A DNA stretch of 64,000 nt from Orientallactaga sibirica (GCA_036365145.1 JAEOAD010000052.1:14507501-14571500); one strand, 5' to 3'. Shown: positions 11,978-23,989, numbered from the stretch's first letter. Numbers and translations are program-made. Notes: generated by a model from the letters alone, not told the origin.

Positions 11978-12022
11978 AAGAAAAAAAAAAGAGAGAGAAA
12001 AGAAAAGAAAAAAAGAAGAAGC
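11978..12022 (+). repeat. A/G-rich low-complexity tract
   Basis: Runs of A with single G interruptions; no further structure. Confidence 0.8.
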
Positions 12023-12065
12023 AATAAGAATAACAGCAAAGCATCAAGATTTAAGTAGATTGGGG

Positions 12066-12300
12066 CTCTCCGTGCATTCAGGGTTAAGTAGAGCAGGGAC
12101 ACTGGCAGGTGTTTGTCTCTTGCTCTCCGTGCATTCAGGGTTAAGTAGAGCGGGGACACTGGCAGGTGTTTGTCTCTGTGCTCTCCGTGCATTCAGGGTT
12201 AAGTAGAGCAGGGACACTGGCAGGTGTTTGTCTCTTGCTCTCCGTGCATTCAGGGTTAAGTAGAGCGGGGCACAGACAGGTGTTTGTCTCTGTGCTCTCC
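12066..12300 (+). repeat. 57-bp tandem repeat, ~4.1 copies
   Basis: The unit starts CTCTCCGTGCATTCAGGG and ends GTGTTTGTCTCT. Copies start at 12066, 12123, 12181, 12238 and (partial) 12295. They are nearly identical except TCTTG/TCTGTG at the junction and AGCAGGG/AGCGGGG inside, alternating. The fourth copy has a short deletion. Confidence 0.95.
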
Positions 12301-12341
12301 GTGCACTTAAGCACGTTTAAATGGTCATCATTTCTTTAAGA

Positions 12342-12430
12342 AGCTTTAGAGAGCAAGGACATTAGGGATTGAATCCCAGGTTTTGCATATGGTTAGCCTA
12401 TGTTCCACCACTAAGCTGCACCTGCAGCTG
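12342..12430 (-). mobile_element. ID-like SINE fragment
   Basis: GGGATTGAATCCCAGGTTTT, CACCACTAAGCTGCACC read as a decayed antisense ID head. Confidence 0.4.
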
Positions 12431-12711
12431 GGACATTAATTGTCCTAACAGTAGAAAAGTATTGGTATGATCACCTCTATACAAAGTTCAAAATATAGAG
12501 AAATGATGTTGCTTATTATGTTTAGATACATGATTTACTGTTTATGGATATGTTCTAGCAGGAAAGCTGTTATGAAAGCCCAGCAGCAGTTCAGGTGATG
12601 CTCAGGAGAGCAGCTGCTTCTGGAGAGGCAATACAGGGCTCCGAGACACTGCACTGCTCCTATTCCTTGCATGGGGGTGTTGCACTCTTCTTTAAAATGT
12701 ACAAGTATGCT

Positions 12712-12990
12712 GTTGTGTGTGTGTGTGCATGTGTGTGAGGTCAGAGGTCGATGCTGGGGACCTTCCTCAATCGCTCTCCACCTTATTCTTTGAGACAGGG
12801 TCTCTTGCGAACCTAGAACTCAGTGATTTGGCCAGACCAGCTAGTCACCTCGGGTCTGTCCTCGCCTCCCCAGCACCTAGAACTGAAGTGCAGGACACTG
12901 CAGCTGACATCTGACATGGGTTCTGGGGGTCTGAGCTCAGGTTCTCATGCCAGTACCGCAAGCATGGTACCCCTGAGCTATCTCCCAGCC
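12712..12990 (-). mobile_element. B4/RSINE1 SINE
   Basis: Antisense order typical of B4/RSINE1: GT repeat, GAGGTCAGAGGTCGATGC, CTCTCCACCTTATTCTTTG, GAGACAGGGTCTCTTGC, CATGGGTTCTGGGGGTCTG and GAGCTATCTCCCAGCC at the ID-derived end. Confidence 0.8.
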
Positions 12991-13730
12991 TGCAAGAATG
13001 GTTTATAAAATTTACAGGGTCAGGAGAGTTGAGTCTTTTCAGGAAACAAAATAAAACCAAAGATGGCAGAGCACAGGAAGCAGGAGGGTGCCTTGCCCCT
13101 GAGCTCAGCTGTGCACAGAAGATCTAGGAAGGCAAGAAGCCATGCAGCGCTGCACGTGCGGGTGTGGCTGAGGCATGCATATGGGGTGTGCAGGGAAAGG
13201 GGAGCTCCACTGCAGGGAGGGTTCTGTAGAGAGACGGACTTGGAGCTCCTTCTAGATGGAGCCTGGGGAGTGTTCCACAGAAAGAAAGGTGATACAATGT
13301 TCCGCACTGTGTAGATGTAACAATTTTCTACTTTTTATCTGCTCTGGCGATCATATAACTGCGATGCAGAAAAGCCCTAATTTCTTTCCAACCTGTCTCC
13401 TTCCTCTGCACATGTTGACAGGAAAGAGAGGGTTATCCAAAGCTGAGGCAGCAGACGCTAGCTTCAAGAAGGGCCAGACTGCCCTTGTCCCTGGAGGGTG
13501 AGTGCCTTCTTGACCTCTGGTTTCATGTGGGTTCACTCTCATCAAGGCTCAGGGTGTCGGGAGACACTCTGTCCGAGAACTCAGCGTGCTTCCCAGCAGA
13601 GGTCCTAGGCAGGGCTCCCTCAGCACTGGCCATCACGATGACAAAAGCAGAATGGCAAGGTTGAGACCAGGACCAAGTGGTCCCCAGCATGAAATCCTTC
13701 CTTGACCCGAGAGCGTCTCTTTCTCCTTGC

Positions 13731-15896
13731 TCCAGCCATCACTCCCTCAGAGGCCATAATCCCCGTCCAGCCATCACTCCCTCAGAGGCCGTACTCCCCG
13801 TCCAGCCCTCACTACCTCAGAGGCCGTCCTCCCCGTCCAGCCCTCACTCCCTCAGAGGCCGTCCTCCCCGTCCAGCCCTCACTCCCTCAGAGGCCGTCCT
13901 CCCCGTCCAGCCCTCACTCCTCAGAGGCCGTCCTCCCCGTCCAGCCCTCACTCCCTCAGAGGCCGTACTCCCGTCCAGCCCTCACTCCCTCAGAGGCCGT
14001 CCTCCCCGTCCAGCCCCCTCACTCCCTCAGAGGCCGTCCTCCCCCCGTCCAGCCCTCACTCCCTCAGAGGCCGTCCTCCCCCCGTCCAGCCCTCACTCCC
14101 TCAGAGGCCGTCCTCCCCGTCCAGCCCTCACTCCTCAGAGGCCGTACTCCCCGTCCAGCCCTCACTCCCTCAGAGGCCGTACTCCCCGTCCAGCCCTCAC
14201 TCCCTCAGAGGTACTCCCGTCCAGCCCTCCCCCTCCAGCCGTCACTCCCTCCCAGCCCTCACTCCCTCAGAGGCCGTCCTCCCGTCCAGCCCTCCACTCC
14301 CTCAGAGGCCAGCCCCTCCCTCCAGCCCTCAGAGGCCAGCCCTCACTCCCTCAGAGGCCGCCCTCCCTCCTCCCTCACTCCCTCAGAGGCCGTCCTCCCG
14401 TCCAGCCCTCACTCCCTCAGAGGCCGTCCTCCCCGTCCAGCCCTCACTCCCCTCAGAGGCCGTCCTCCCCGTCCAGCCTCACTCCCTCCAGGCCGTCCTC
14501 CCCGTCCAGCCCTCCCTCAGAGGCCGTACTCCCCGTCCAGCCCTCACTCCCTCAGAGGCCGTACTCCCCGTCCAGCCCTCACTCCCTCAGAGGCCGTACT
14601 CCCCGTCCAGCCCTCACTCCCTCAGAGGCCGTACTCCCCGTCCAGCCCTCACTCCTCAGAGGCCGTACTCCCCGTCCAGCCCTCACTCCTCAGAGGCCAG
14701 CTCCCGTCCAGCCCTCACTCCTCAGAGGCCGTCCTCCCGTCCAGCCCTCACTCCTCAGAGGCCGTCCTCCCGTCCAGCCCCCTCACCCTCAGAGGCCGTC
14801 CTCCCGTCCAGCCCTCACTCCTCAGAGGCCGTCCTCCCCGTCCAGCCCTCACTCCTCAGAGGCCGTCCTCCCCGTCCAGCCCTCACTCCCTCAGAGGCCG
14901 TACTCCCCGTCCAGCCCTCACTCCCTCAGAGGCCGTCCTCCCCGTCCAGCCCTCACTCCCTCAGAGGCCGTCCTCCCCGTCCAGCCCTCACTCCCTCAGA
15001 GGCCGTCCTCCCGTCCAGCCCTCACTCCCTCAGAGGCCGTCCTCCCGTCCAGCCCTCACTCCCTCAGAGGCCCCTCCCCGTCCAGCCCTCACTCCCTCAG
15101 AGGCCGTACTCCCCCGCCAGCCCTCACTCCTCAGAGGCCGTCCTCCCGTCCAGCCCCACTCCCTCAGAGGCCGTCCCCTCCAGCCCCGTCCAGCCCTCAC
15201 TCCCTCAGAGGCCGTCCTCCCCGTCCAGCCCTCACTCCCTCAGAGGCCGTCCTCCCCGTCCAGCCCTCACTCCCTCAGAGGCCGTCCTCCCCGTCCAGCC
15301 CTCACTCCCTCAGAGGCCGTACTCCCCGTCCAGCCCTCACTCCCTCAGAGGCCGTACTCCCCGCCAGCCCTCACTCCTCAGAGGCCGTACTCCCCGTCCA
15401 GCCCTCACTCCCTCAGACTCCCGTCCAGCCCTCACTCCCTCAGAGGCCTTACTCCCCGTCCAGCCCTCACTCCCTCAGAGGCCGTACTCCCCGTGCAGCC
15501 CTCACTCCTCAGAGGCCGTACTCCCCGTCCAGCCCTCACTCCCTCAGAGGCCATCCTCCCCGTCCAGCCCTCACTCCCTCAGAGGCCGTCCTCCCCGTCC
15601 AGCCCTCACTCCTCAGAGGCCGTACTCCCCGTCCAGCCCTCACTCCCTCGGAGGCCGTACTCCCCGTCCAGCCCTCACTCCCTCGGAGGCCGTCCTCCCC
15701 GTCCAGCCCTCACTCCCTCGGAGGCCGTCCTCCCCGTCCAGCCCTCACTCCTCAGAGGCCGTCCTCCCCGTCCAGCCCTCACTCCCTCAGAGGCCGTCCT
15801 CCCCCAGCCCTCACTCCCCAGAGGCCACTCCCTCCAGCCCTCCTCCCTCTCCCTGTCCAGCCCTCACTCCCTCAGAGGCTGTACTCCCTGCTCCAG
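13731..15896 (+). repeat. 35-bp C-rich, CpG-rich minisatellite, ~62 units
   Basis: Each unit is three phrases in a row: CCCTCACTCCCTCAG, AGGCCGTCCTCCCC, GTCCAG. Variants have GTACTCCCC for GTCCTCCCC, or lose one or two C. Truncated units lie mainly at about 14.2-14.5, 15.06-15.2 and 15.41 kb. A CTCGGAGG variant runs through three adjacent units near 15.64-15.73 kb. Every standard unit holds two CpGs. Because 35 is not a multiple of three and the unit has no stop in any plus frame, overlapping ORFs of 745 and 735 codons appear; they are by-products of the repeat. On BABAM2's coding (minus) strand the array is G-rich. Confidence 0.97.
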
Positions 15897-16723
15897 GTCC
15901 CAAGCCTGAACTGAGGTTCCCCACCTGCCACAGCTGGGTTGTGGGCCTAAGTCCACACCTCCAGCTGGCTGAGTCGACTAGGGGCCATACCTACTGTACA
16001 CCTCACCTGTACCCTGGCCTCTCTGCTGTCCTGACGCTTCATCTCCTTAGTTCCTTCTGCTTCCAGCTCTGAAACACAGTCCAAGCCCCACCTTCTTCCT
16101 GGAAGCCTATCTGTCTACATAGCTCCTCAGTGTTCTTGACTCTACACACACGGCTAGCCACATAGACGGTGGTCAAGACACACCAAGACTGACTGGCACA
16201 GACCCCAGTGAGGAAGTGATGAAGACACCACACATGGGAGAAGAAAGCATGCTCTTTTGAGAAGCAGAAAGAAATTTAGCAAGAGAGAGTGCCATAAATA
16301 GCATTTTAAGTTCTATTTTTAAAAGAATTTAGTCATAATAAATAAATTCCTTGCTTGGGAGTATTAAAAAAGAAAGATGGCTAAATTAGGGAAGACTTTG
16401 ATTAAAAGAATCCTTAAATAAATTAAATTTTATTCAAATGCAAAATCCTTGGCACCAAAAGCTGGGCAAAGTCTCTAAAAAGCCCTAGGTTTTTAATTTA
16501 AAAAAAAAATCATGGACAAGGTACTAAATGTAGATAATTGGAAGAAAAGGAAACATTCCATGTTTCTGGTTAAAGCAGAGGGGCTGACATTGTCAGCTTA
16601 CATCGCCATTTTGAAAGAGTGGATGAGCTTGATACAAACTGCAAGTACTCTACTATGCCAGGCTGAAGGGTGCCGAATGTGGCTGCAGGAAGAAAGCAAA
16701 GGTCCTCAAGCTAACCTAGTCTT

Positions 16724-16944
16724 CTTTTATTATTATTTATTTATTTGAGAGGGCAAAAGAGAGAAAGAGGTGGAGATAGGTAGAGAGAGAGGAATGGGCA
16801 CACCAGGGCCTCCAGCCACTGTAAACGAACTCCAGACGCATGTGCCACCTTGTGCATCTGGCTAACATGGGTCCTGGGGAATCAAACCGAGGTCCTTTGG
16901 CTATGCAGGCAAACGCCTTAACTGCTAAGCCATCACTCCAGCCC
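16724..16944 (-). mobile_element. B2-like SINE
   Basis: Antisense: ATTATTTATTTATTTGAGAG tail, CACACCAGGGCCTCCAGCCA, GCATGTGCCACCTTGTGC, and CATCACTCCAGCCC at the 5' end. Confidence 0.92.
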
Positions 16945-17879
16945 TAGTGTCCTTTTCTAAGGAATAAGTTGTAACCTTTGTATTCTACAGAAAAGATCAT
17001 ATATCCAGTTTGAGAAATATTACCTGAGCAGCTATATAAGCTGGCTTGAGGGCAGTCAGGCTGACCAAGGCTGGGGCTGGGGCGTCCCCCTCACAGCTCT
17101 GGCATGTGACTAACCTCCACTGTTCCGAGGATGGGAGGCCACGGTGAGGGACACAGCAGAGGAGTTCCTGCAGGGGTGTGGACAGAGAGGCATGGCCACT
17201 GAGGGCTTCTGGGAGGCCTGTTAGCTGGGATGACTTGGAGCAGTGCCTTGGAAGACAATGAGGCTTCTGCCAGGCAGCTGTGTTGGAAAGGATGGAGAGA
17301 GGCAGGGAAAGGCAGGCCGAGGGAAGAGCACGCAGTCAGAGTGGAGGAGGAGTGTGCAAGAAAACAGGGGCCAGGGTAGATGAATTACAGGTCACAGGGT
17401 AGAAGGCCAGGGTGGAGGAGCTCTGGATAAAGATGTAAGTTGTGGAATCTTCTCAACAGAGCACAGGCATAGTATGGACACTCTCCTATGAAGAGTTACC
17501 CTGGGACCCTTCTAGGGAGAATTTCCCACAGGCACTCACTGCAGTGAGTCACACCTTATCAGCCCAGTGCAGTACAAGTCCTTCAGCATGGAGAATGCTG
17601 AAAAGTAAGTTATGATCTGTTACTAGAGGAGCTTATCTAGTTGCAGCTGAGCATGCTGGTGAGGAAGGAGTGTGGTCTGGGGAGGGTGCTGGGGTCCACT
17701 TCACAGTTATGCAGTGTTAGCATATTAGCTGATCTCTCAGAGCCTCTTTTCTCACCCATAAACCTGGAAAAGCTCTCACCCGAGGGGTGGAAATAAAGCC
17801 TTACATGTCTTTACTGCTTTTACTGGTATGTAGAAAGTGCGGGATGAAAAAGGATGGAATGTGCAGGAGTGTAAAACTG

Positions 17880-18108
17880 GAAATAATGTGGTCTTTGGAA
17901 TGTGACAGATCTGGGCTTGACTCCTACTCTGCCAGCTGCAACCTGGGTGACCCTCGGCAACTTACGAAACTCTCTGAGTCTACGTTTCTTCATCTTTAGA
18001 ATGGGATAATATCTACCTTGCAAGACTTTGGGTGGTTTACATGCTATAATGAATATATGTGTAGAATACTTGGCACCCAGTAGGTATTCGTAAATGATAC
18101 CTATTATT
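17880..18108 (+). mobile_element. MIR, long copy
   Basis: Nearly full MIR order: TCTGGGCTTGACTCCTACTC, AACCTGGGTGACCCTCGGC, CTTCATCTTTAGAATGGG, ATACTTGGCACCCAGTAGG, TATTCGTAAATGATACC. A good anchor for orthology with other mammals. Confidence 0.8.
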
Positions 18109-18254
18109 ATTCACTTTTCTCTAGAAGTAATTAAAAAATAAACCTGGGTCTGTATATTTTTTTTCCAACCTGACAGAAAACACAACCAACAGATCAAAGG
18201 TAGCCCTGTGTTTTTTCAAATTAAGCTTTCAGCTTTATTTTTTTTATTTCTCTC

Positions 18255-18255
18255 T

Positions 18256-18290
<35 letters not shown>

Positions 18291-18590
18291 TGTGGTACAT
18301 GTGTGCTGTATGCACATGTACGTGCTCTTGCAATGCCCCATATACTCACCTGCAGCGGGAGTCCCCTGCCTGTGGTGAGTGGAGTGATGCAATGTTGGGC
18401 CTCCCTCTCCCTGGCTCTCCTGCCTGGTCTTGTTTAGATTCTGGAGCAGGACTTGGGGTTACAGGCAAATGTAGCCACACCCAGCTGTTCTATGTGGGAT
18501 CTGGAGTTTTGAACTTGGGCGGTCTCAGGCGCTCCGACCCACACGCACGCACCTTTAACAACTGCCATCTCTCTCGCTCCAACTTCGGTT
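18255..18590 (-). mobile_element. B4/RSINE1-like SINE, diverged
   Basis: A (GT)n(GA)n block followed by a GC-rich middle and an AACTGCCATCTCTCTCGCTC end follows the antisense B4 pattern loosely. Confidence 0.45.
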
Positions 18591-18609
18591 TTTGTCCCTT
18601 AGGGACTTT

Positions 18610-18941
18610 TCCTCTTTTTCATTTTTATTACTGTTATGTGCATGTATGGATGTGGATGACCTTTGTCTGGGCATGTGCATTCCACTGTGCACGTCTAGAG
18701 GTCTGAGGACCTCGCTGGGGACAGGCTCTCCCTGCTGCTTTCGCTTCTGCATGTTGCCAGTCTAGCTGGTCAGCAGGCTCTGAGGTTCTCCCGGCTCTGC
18801 CTCCTATCGCCCCAGGTGTGCTGGGATTACAGACACGCGTGCCACTTTGTGTCTGACTTTACGTGGATATTGGGGAATTGAACTTGGACCAGTAGGCTCC
18901 CAAACAAGCATCTTTAACCACGGAACCATCTCTTGCAGCCA
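18610..18941 (-). mobile_element. B4-like SINE with B2-like 5' part
   Basis: TATGTGCATGTATGGATG, GTGCTGGGATTACAGACACG, then GTGCCACTTTGTGTCTGAC and GGAATTGAACTTGGACC suggest a B4/B1 type body joined to an antisense B2-like head. Confidence 0.5.
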
Positions 18942-20413
18942 CAAGAACTCTTTGTTTTTGCTTCTACAATCTTGTAAATTAAAAAGAATTAATAGGTCTG
19001 GAGAATCTTGCAGCAAAAGCTTCCACAGGCCAGAAAGCACTGGGACAGAGCAGAAGCTACCTGACCAGAGTGGAAATCTGGCACTTGGCTTGACTCTTTC
19101 TGCCGTGCTCATTCTCCCCACTTGGAGGTGCTTCTTGTAAGGAAGCTTTTCCTTTGTCCAGAGTGGTCTTATTCTTCAGGAAAGAAATACAACCAATCTT
19201 CATATATTTAAGGATTACCTATTTGGTCTATGAATCATTCAAGCTTTGGGATTGTTTTGTTATTTTTTGCCTAGCTCTTTTGGCCATTATTTCTTCTATA
19301 AGAATGAGGGGGAATGGAGTGGGGGGAATGGAAATTAATTAATACTCTTCTCTGATAGAAATTCCAATTAGTAGTTAATTTGAGATAAAGGCATGGTTGC
19401 TGCCTAAAATGAGATTTTGGACTGTCTCATTATTCTCCTACTTGTTTTGAATTAAAGAGAATAAGCTGTGTCAACAGAAGGGGATCGTGTTGAGGCAAGC
19501 CCCAAGCTCCAGTGAGCTGTATAACTCACACATCAACTGTAAAGGGACAGGCTACTTCAGTCTCAGGCCTTGGCTCAGTGTGGGCCTTAGAGAGGCATAC
19601 ATGCCCTCAGCAAACACTGTGGTGACTCTGCTTTCCGGATAGCTGGGAGCTTGCTCTTGAAAAAAAAAACATTTCTAAACAGATTTCACTTTTATTTCTG
19701 TATCCAATTCTAGATGGCTCAAAGCCAAAATCCTGAGTTCTGATAGCAGGTCAACAGCCATGACATTATGAATATTAATTCTGATAGCAGGCCAGTAAGA
19801 TGTGTCAGTCCTAACAAAGGAGACTAGAGCCTGCTGTTTATAGTTTCTCTAGTCCTAGCCCTGAGCGATTAGGTTACCCTCCTGGAATTTACTGCTGGAA
19901 TGCTTACAGCTGCTAGCGACTTGGGAAGTAGCCCATCGGCTTGTTAGAAGGTGCGAGAGTCAAGTCTGGGAGCGCCTGTGAGTAAACCACATGGGCTATG
20001 GGGGATCGCTTTACTCCTGCTTAGCTGCTTTTTGATGGGGCTGCTTCTGAGGCCCAGGTGAGCTGTAGAACTATTTACAAGGTGTCTTGTCATAACAGAG
20101 GACACACTCAAACCCCAGCTCAGCAAGGGTTTGGCTATTATCTCCCCTTGGACAAGAGAAGCGTGTGCTACAGAGAGAGGGTGACCTGCCTCAATTGCCT
20201 GCACAGCCACAGAGAGGACGAGGGTTCTGCATTGAGCCCCACTGCAGCAGGTCACTGGCCACACAGTCTCCCTCCCTGCAGAAGTGAAACAGACACCTTT
20301 ATAATAGGGCTTCCACAGTATAACTGGATTCTTCAAGAACCCTATCTGACGAATTCCTTAGAAGAAACACAAGTTATACATGATGGGTTTTTGCTTATCT
20401 TCATTCTAATAAA

Positions 20414-20563
20414 GACTTTTTTTTTTTTTTTGGTAGAGTTTCACTCTAGCCCAGGATGATCTGGAACTCGCTCTGTAGTCCCAGGCTGGCCTTGAACTCA
20501 CAGTGATCCTCCCACCTCTGCTCTGGAGTGCTGGGATTCAAGGTGTGTGCCACCATGCCCAGC
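20414..20563 (-). mobile_element. B1 SINE
   Basis: T-tract, GGTAGAGTTTCACTCTAGCC, and head CACCATGCCCAGC. The flanks TCTAATAAAGAC and TCTAATAAATAC fit a TSD with one later change. Confidence 0.93.
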
Positions 20564-20584
20564 CCAGCCTCTAATAAATACTTT

Positions 20585-20609
20585 ATAATTAAAATATATA
20601 TTTATGTAT

Positions 20610-20652
<43 letters not shown>

Positions 20653-20793
20653 GGCACACCAGAGCCTCTAGCCACTGCAAACTCCAGACACGTGCCACCT
20701 TGTGCATCTGGTTATGTGGGTATTGAGGAATCGAACCTGGGTCCTTAGGCTTTACAGACAAACGTCTTAACTGCTAAGCCATCTCTCCAGTCC
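20585..20793 (-). mobile_element. B2-like SINE with (GA)n
   Basis: Antisense: AT-rich tail, about 20 GA repeats (20610-20650), CACACCAGAGCCTCTAGCC and CATCTCTCCAGTCC. Confidence 0.92.
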
Positions 20794-21192
20794 TAAATAC
20801 TTTTTTAAAACGCCAAGGAAAGGCAGAACGTCAGTACTCATGAGTGCTGCAGTCTGAGTTCATTCTGCCCTGTGGCTCCCCTCACTTCCTTCTACTGGGG
20901 AGGAGTCCTTTCCTCAGGCCAGCCAGAGAATGAACATAAAGCACTGAGGACAAGATGGGCCAGGAGCAGACGGACCCTGGTCAGCTGGGCCTGGGGTCCA
21001 CATGCTTCCATACAAGTGCCACAAATCTGATTTACTGCTACTCTTATCCTTCTCAAAGAGGTTTCTACTTGGGCACTTCGGCTTGGCTACCATCTCAGTC
21101 AGGGGCTGCTACGGGCAGGCATTTGCTCGCCCTTGATCACGATAGCACAAGGATGAGTGGTGGGCATATGCAGAGGCTCAGTGGCTCGTAAT

Positions 21193-21215
21193 GGACGGGG
21201 GGGAGGGGGGGGAGG
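21193..21215 (+). repeat. Poly-G tract
   Basis: A G-rich run with two A interruptions; four runs of G in a short span could form a quadruplex. Confidence 0.8.
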
Positions 21216-22023
21216 AACACGATGTGTTTGTCTTTCAGACAATGTAAGCTCAAGAGTACAATGATGTTCGACTTCTAAGAATTTTTATTTCTGATGTTTC
21301 AATTTCCTTGTTCTCGTCCTCGGGCTGGGAAACACTTTATGGTCCCGTCTACGCGGCTGTGATGGCACTTGACACCGCTGCTCACTTCCGTTCTCCCATG
21401 GTGTCCATAGCACTCCAGCGACCTGCTACTTCTCTTTGTCCAGCCTTCTAACTGCCTCCTTTCCTCCATCTGCTCACCACCTCCTCACTCCCAAGCTCAG
21501 CGGAGGGACTTGTTAACCCTGTGTATCCTCCAGGAAGTCCATCTAAGAAGAGCGTCTGATGACTTCAAGGTCTCTGCACTCGCCTTGTCTGAGCAGTCCG
21601 GAGGCTGGAGAATGTCATGACAGATGCCACGGCGTCCACAGGCCTTCCCCACACTGTGCCATTGGGGCTTCCAGCTGGGCACACCAGCCACTGCAGATGG
21701 GAGCACCGAGACTCAGAATGAACAGTACCTCATCTGGATCAGTTATGTGATGGTAGAGCCTGACTTGGATTCAGGTCATCAGACTTTAAATCCAGAACAT
21801 TCTCTTATCATCTGGGGAAGAGCCGCCATCTGCTTTCTGTTTACCACATATCAGATGAAGTCCAAGGTCATGTCAGGTACAAAACCTTGGTCATCTCTGA
21901 CTCTCTTCACTCTACTATTTTCTTCTTAGGCGAGGCTGTAGGGCACTGGTCTGTTAGGAAGCCCTGCTGGCTTCTATTCTGGATCAGCAAAAGTGAATGT
22001 ATATTTTTAAAAATATCAACCTG

Positions 22024-22160
22024 GGGCCAGAGAGATGGCTTAGCAGTTGAAGGTACTGGTGTGAAAGCCTAATGACCTGGGTTCATTTCCCCAGTACCCA
22101 CATAAAGTCAGATGTACAAAGTGGTACATGCATCTGGGGTTCATTTGCAGAGGCAAGAGG
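22024..22160 (+). mobile_element. B2-like SINE, 3'-truncated
   Basis: GGGGCCAGAGAGATGGCTTA start and GTACATGCATCTGGGGTTC are present. It breaks off inside the 'gaggccatgg' region, where a B1 begins. Confidence 0.88.
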
Positions 22161-22163
22161 CCA

Positions 22164-22310
22164 TGGGTGTGGTGGCACACACCTTTAGTCCTAGTACTCA
22201 GGAGGCTGCAGTAGGAGGATTGTCATGAGTTCAAGACCACCCTGAGACTACAGAGTGAATTCCATGTTATTCTGGGCTAGAGTGAGAGCCTTCCTCAAAA
22301 AACTTAAAAA
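22164..22310 (+). mobile_element. B1 SINE
   Basis: GGGTGTGGTGGCACACACC head through GGGCTAGAGTGAGAGCC and a short A tail; directly continues a truncated B2-like SINE. Confidence 0.9.
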
Positions 22311-22319
22311 CAAATCCAA

Positions 22320-22622
22320 CTGAAACTAGGTCTAGGGAGAAGGCGCAGGACAAAGAGCACCTGCAGCAAGCCTCCAGACCCCACGTCAACGGCCGAGGCT
22401 GTGGTGGGCGACTGGAATCCCCGCATGCTGATATAGATGAGAGGCAGAGGTAGAATTTTCAGGAAGCTCACAGGCTAGCTAGCTTGGCGTATGTGTCAAT
22501 AACAAACAACAATGAGTGAGAGAACCTGCCTAAAACACGACAGAAGGTTGTCTCCTATCTCTCCACATGTGCCATGGCACGTGTGTGCCTGAACTCACAC
22601 ACATGACACACACACTGAAAAA
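22320..22622 (+). mobile_element. B4/RSINE1 SINE
   Basis: Sense B4 features: an ID-like head (GTCTAGGGAGAAGGCGCAGG), a middle ending CTAAAACACGACAGAAGG and the characteristic CA-rich end (CACACACATGACACACACAC). Confidence 0.65.
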
Positions 22623-23007
22623 ATAAGAATACCAACTGACTTTATGTAGCTGGATATAGGTTTGTACATACCTTGAGAGGTCGTACTAGAACTGGAAAGG
22701 CCGCCCAGACCCATCCTTGAAGACAGCTCCTAACACCAGCTCAATGTTCCACCTATGGAGACCAGCCAAGGAATCACGGGGGAAAACGCAATTCTTGGAT
22801 GTTGCTGGGGCAGCTAGGAGAGGCCTGTTGAACATCCTGCTTTATAAAGAGGGGATGTGATATAGCCCATCAAGCTCAGGCTAAACCTTTGCCTAAAAGA
22901 CCAAGGCCTGAATTCAGAAGTTGAAGTTCACATACACAGAATATTTGAGGACAGAAGAAAAGAATTAGATTAGAAACAAAAAAGAAACTCAAGTTCCAAA
23001 GAACTTT

Positions 23008-23010
<3 letters not shown>

Positions 23011-23050
<40 letters not shown>

Positions 23051-23066
23051 GCACGCATGCACACGC
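23011..23066 (+). repeat. (CA)n microsatellite
   Basis: About 19 CA repeats, then CGCA and TGCA interruptions, abutting the tail of a B2-like SINE. Confidence 0.95.
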
Positions 23067-23269
23067 ACATCATTTATTTATTTGAGAGAGAGAAAGAGAA
23101 AGGCAGATATAAAGAGAATGGGTGTTCCAGGGACTCTAGCCACTGCAAACAAACTCCAGATGCATGTGTCACCTCGTGCATCTGGCTTTATGTGGGTCCT
23201 GGGGAATGGAAGTTGGGTCCTTAGGCTTTGTAGGCAAGTGCCTTAACCACTGAGCCATCTCTCTAGCCC
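23067..23269 (-). mobile_element. B2-like SINE
   Basis: Antisense: CATTTATTTATTTGAGAG tail, TCCAGGGACTCTAGCCACTG and CATCTCTCTAGCCCC. Confidence 0.92.
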
Positions 23270-23600
23270 CCAAATAGCTTTTAAAGTGCCCGAAGTCTAG
23301 TCACACCTCAAGCAGACTTAACAGTGGACTCAACAGCTAAACCCTTCTCATTCTGCCTGGCTGCTGCTCTCACAACATCATGCAATTGTCACCTGCCACA
23401 TCTTACCCTTAAACCCATCATCAACACTAGAAGTGAGGGAGGTCAAATGTCTCACTTTAGACAGATTATTAATTAGTTTGGTTCTTTGCTCAACTTTCTA
23501 AGTCTCATAGAAAATTAAACTAAAATGAGCAGAATAGTACAGGAGTGAGCACCCCACAGAGCTCACTCAGGTCTCAGGGTGCTTCAGTGAGAAATAGAAT

Positions 23601-23778
23601 TTTTTTTTTTTTTTTTGGTTTTGCGAGGTAGGGTCTCACTCTGGTCCAGGCTGACCTGGAATTAACTATGTAGTCTCAGGGTGGCCTCGAACTCTCGGCG
23701 ATCCTCCTACCTCTGCCTCCCGAGTGCTGGGATTAAAGGCGTGCGCCACCATGCCCGGCTATCTTTTTTTTTTTTTTT
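23601..23778 (-). mobile_element. Young B1 SINE with perfect TSD
   Basis: Antisense, near-consensus: GGTTTTGCGAGGTAGGGTC start and GCCACCATGCCCGGCT head, with intact CpGs. GAGAAATAGAATTTTT is repeated exactly at 23589 and 23779. It is followed on the right by a T16 run inside the duplicated region. Confidence 0.96.
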
Positions 23779-23989
23779 GAGAAATAGAATTTTTAATACA
23801 TGTACAGCCCATAACCCTTTTCCAAGTGTGCATGTGTGAATTTGACTTAAAGATGTTGAAGACTTGCATAAAATTAGAGGTGCTGGCCTGAAACACTTAA
23901 GAATGGGACCAAGAGCATCCTTGACCACAGGATTTTTGAGCAGCACAGAAATTTCCTCTGGGATTTCAACTATTTAAACTGAGTTTCAG

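Noticed and set aside
13677..15914. Overlapping 745- and 735-codon plus-strand ORFs, Pro/Ser/Arg-rich
   Set aside because: They are translations of the 35-bp minisatellite in different frames; all plus frames are stop-free because the unit has no stop. No coding signal lies outside the array.
20058..20459. 133-codon plus-strand ORF
   Set aside because: It ends inside an antisense B1 and shows no similarity or splice context; chance ORF.
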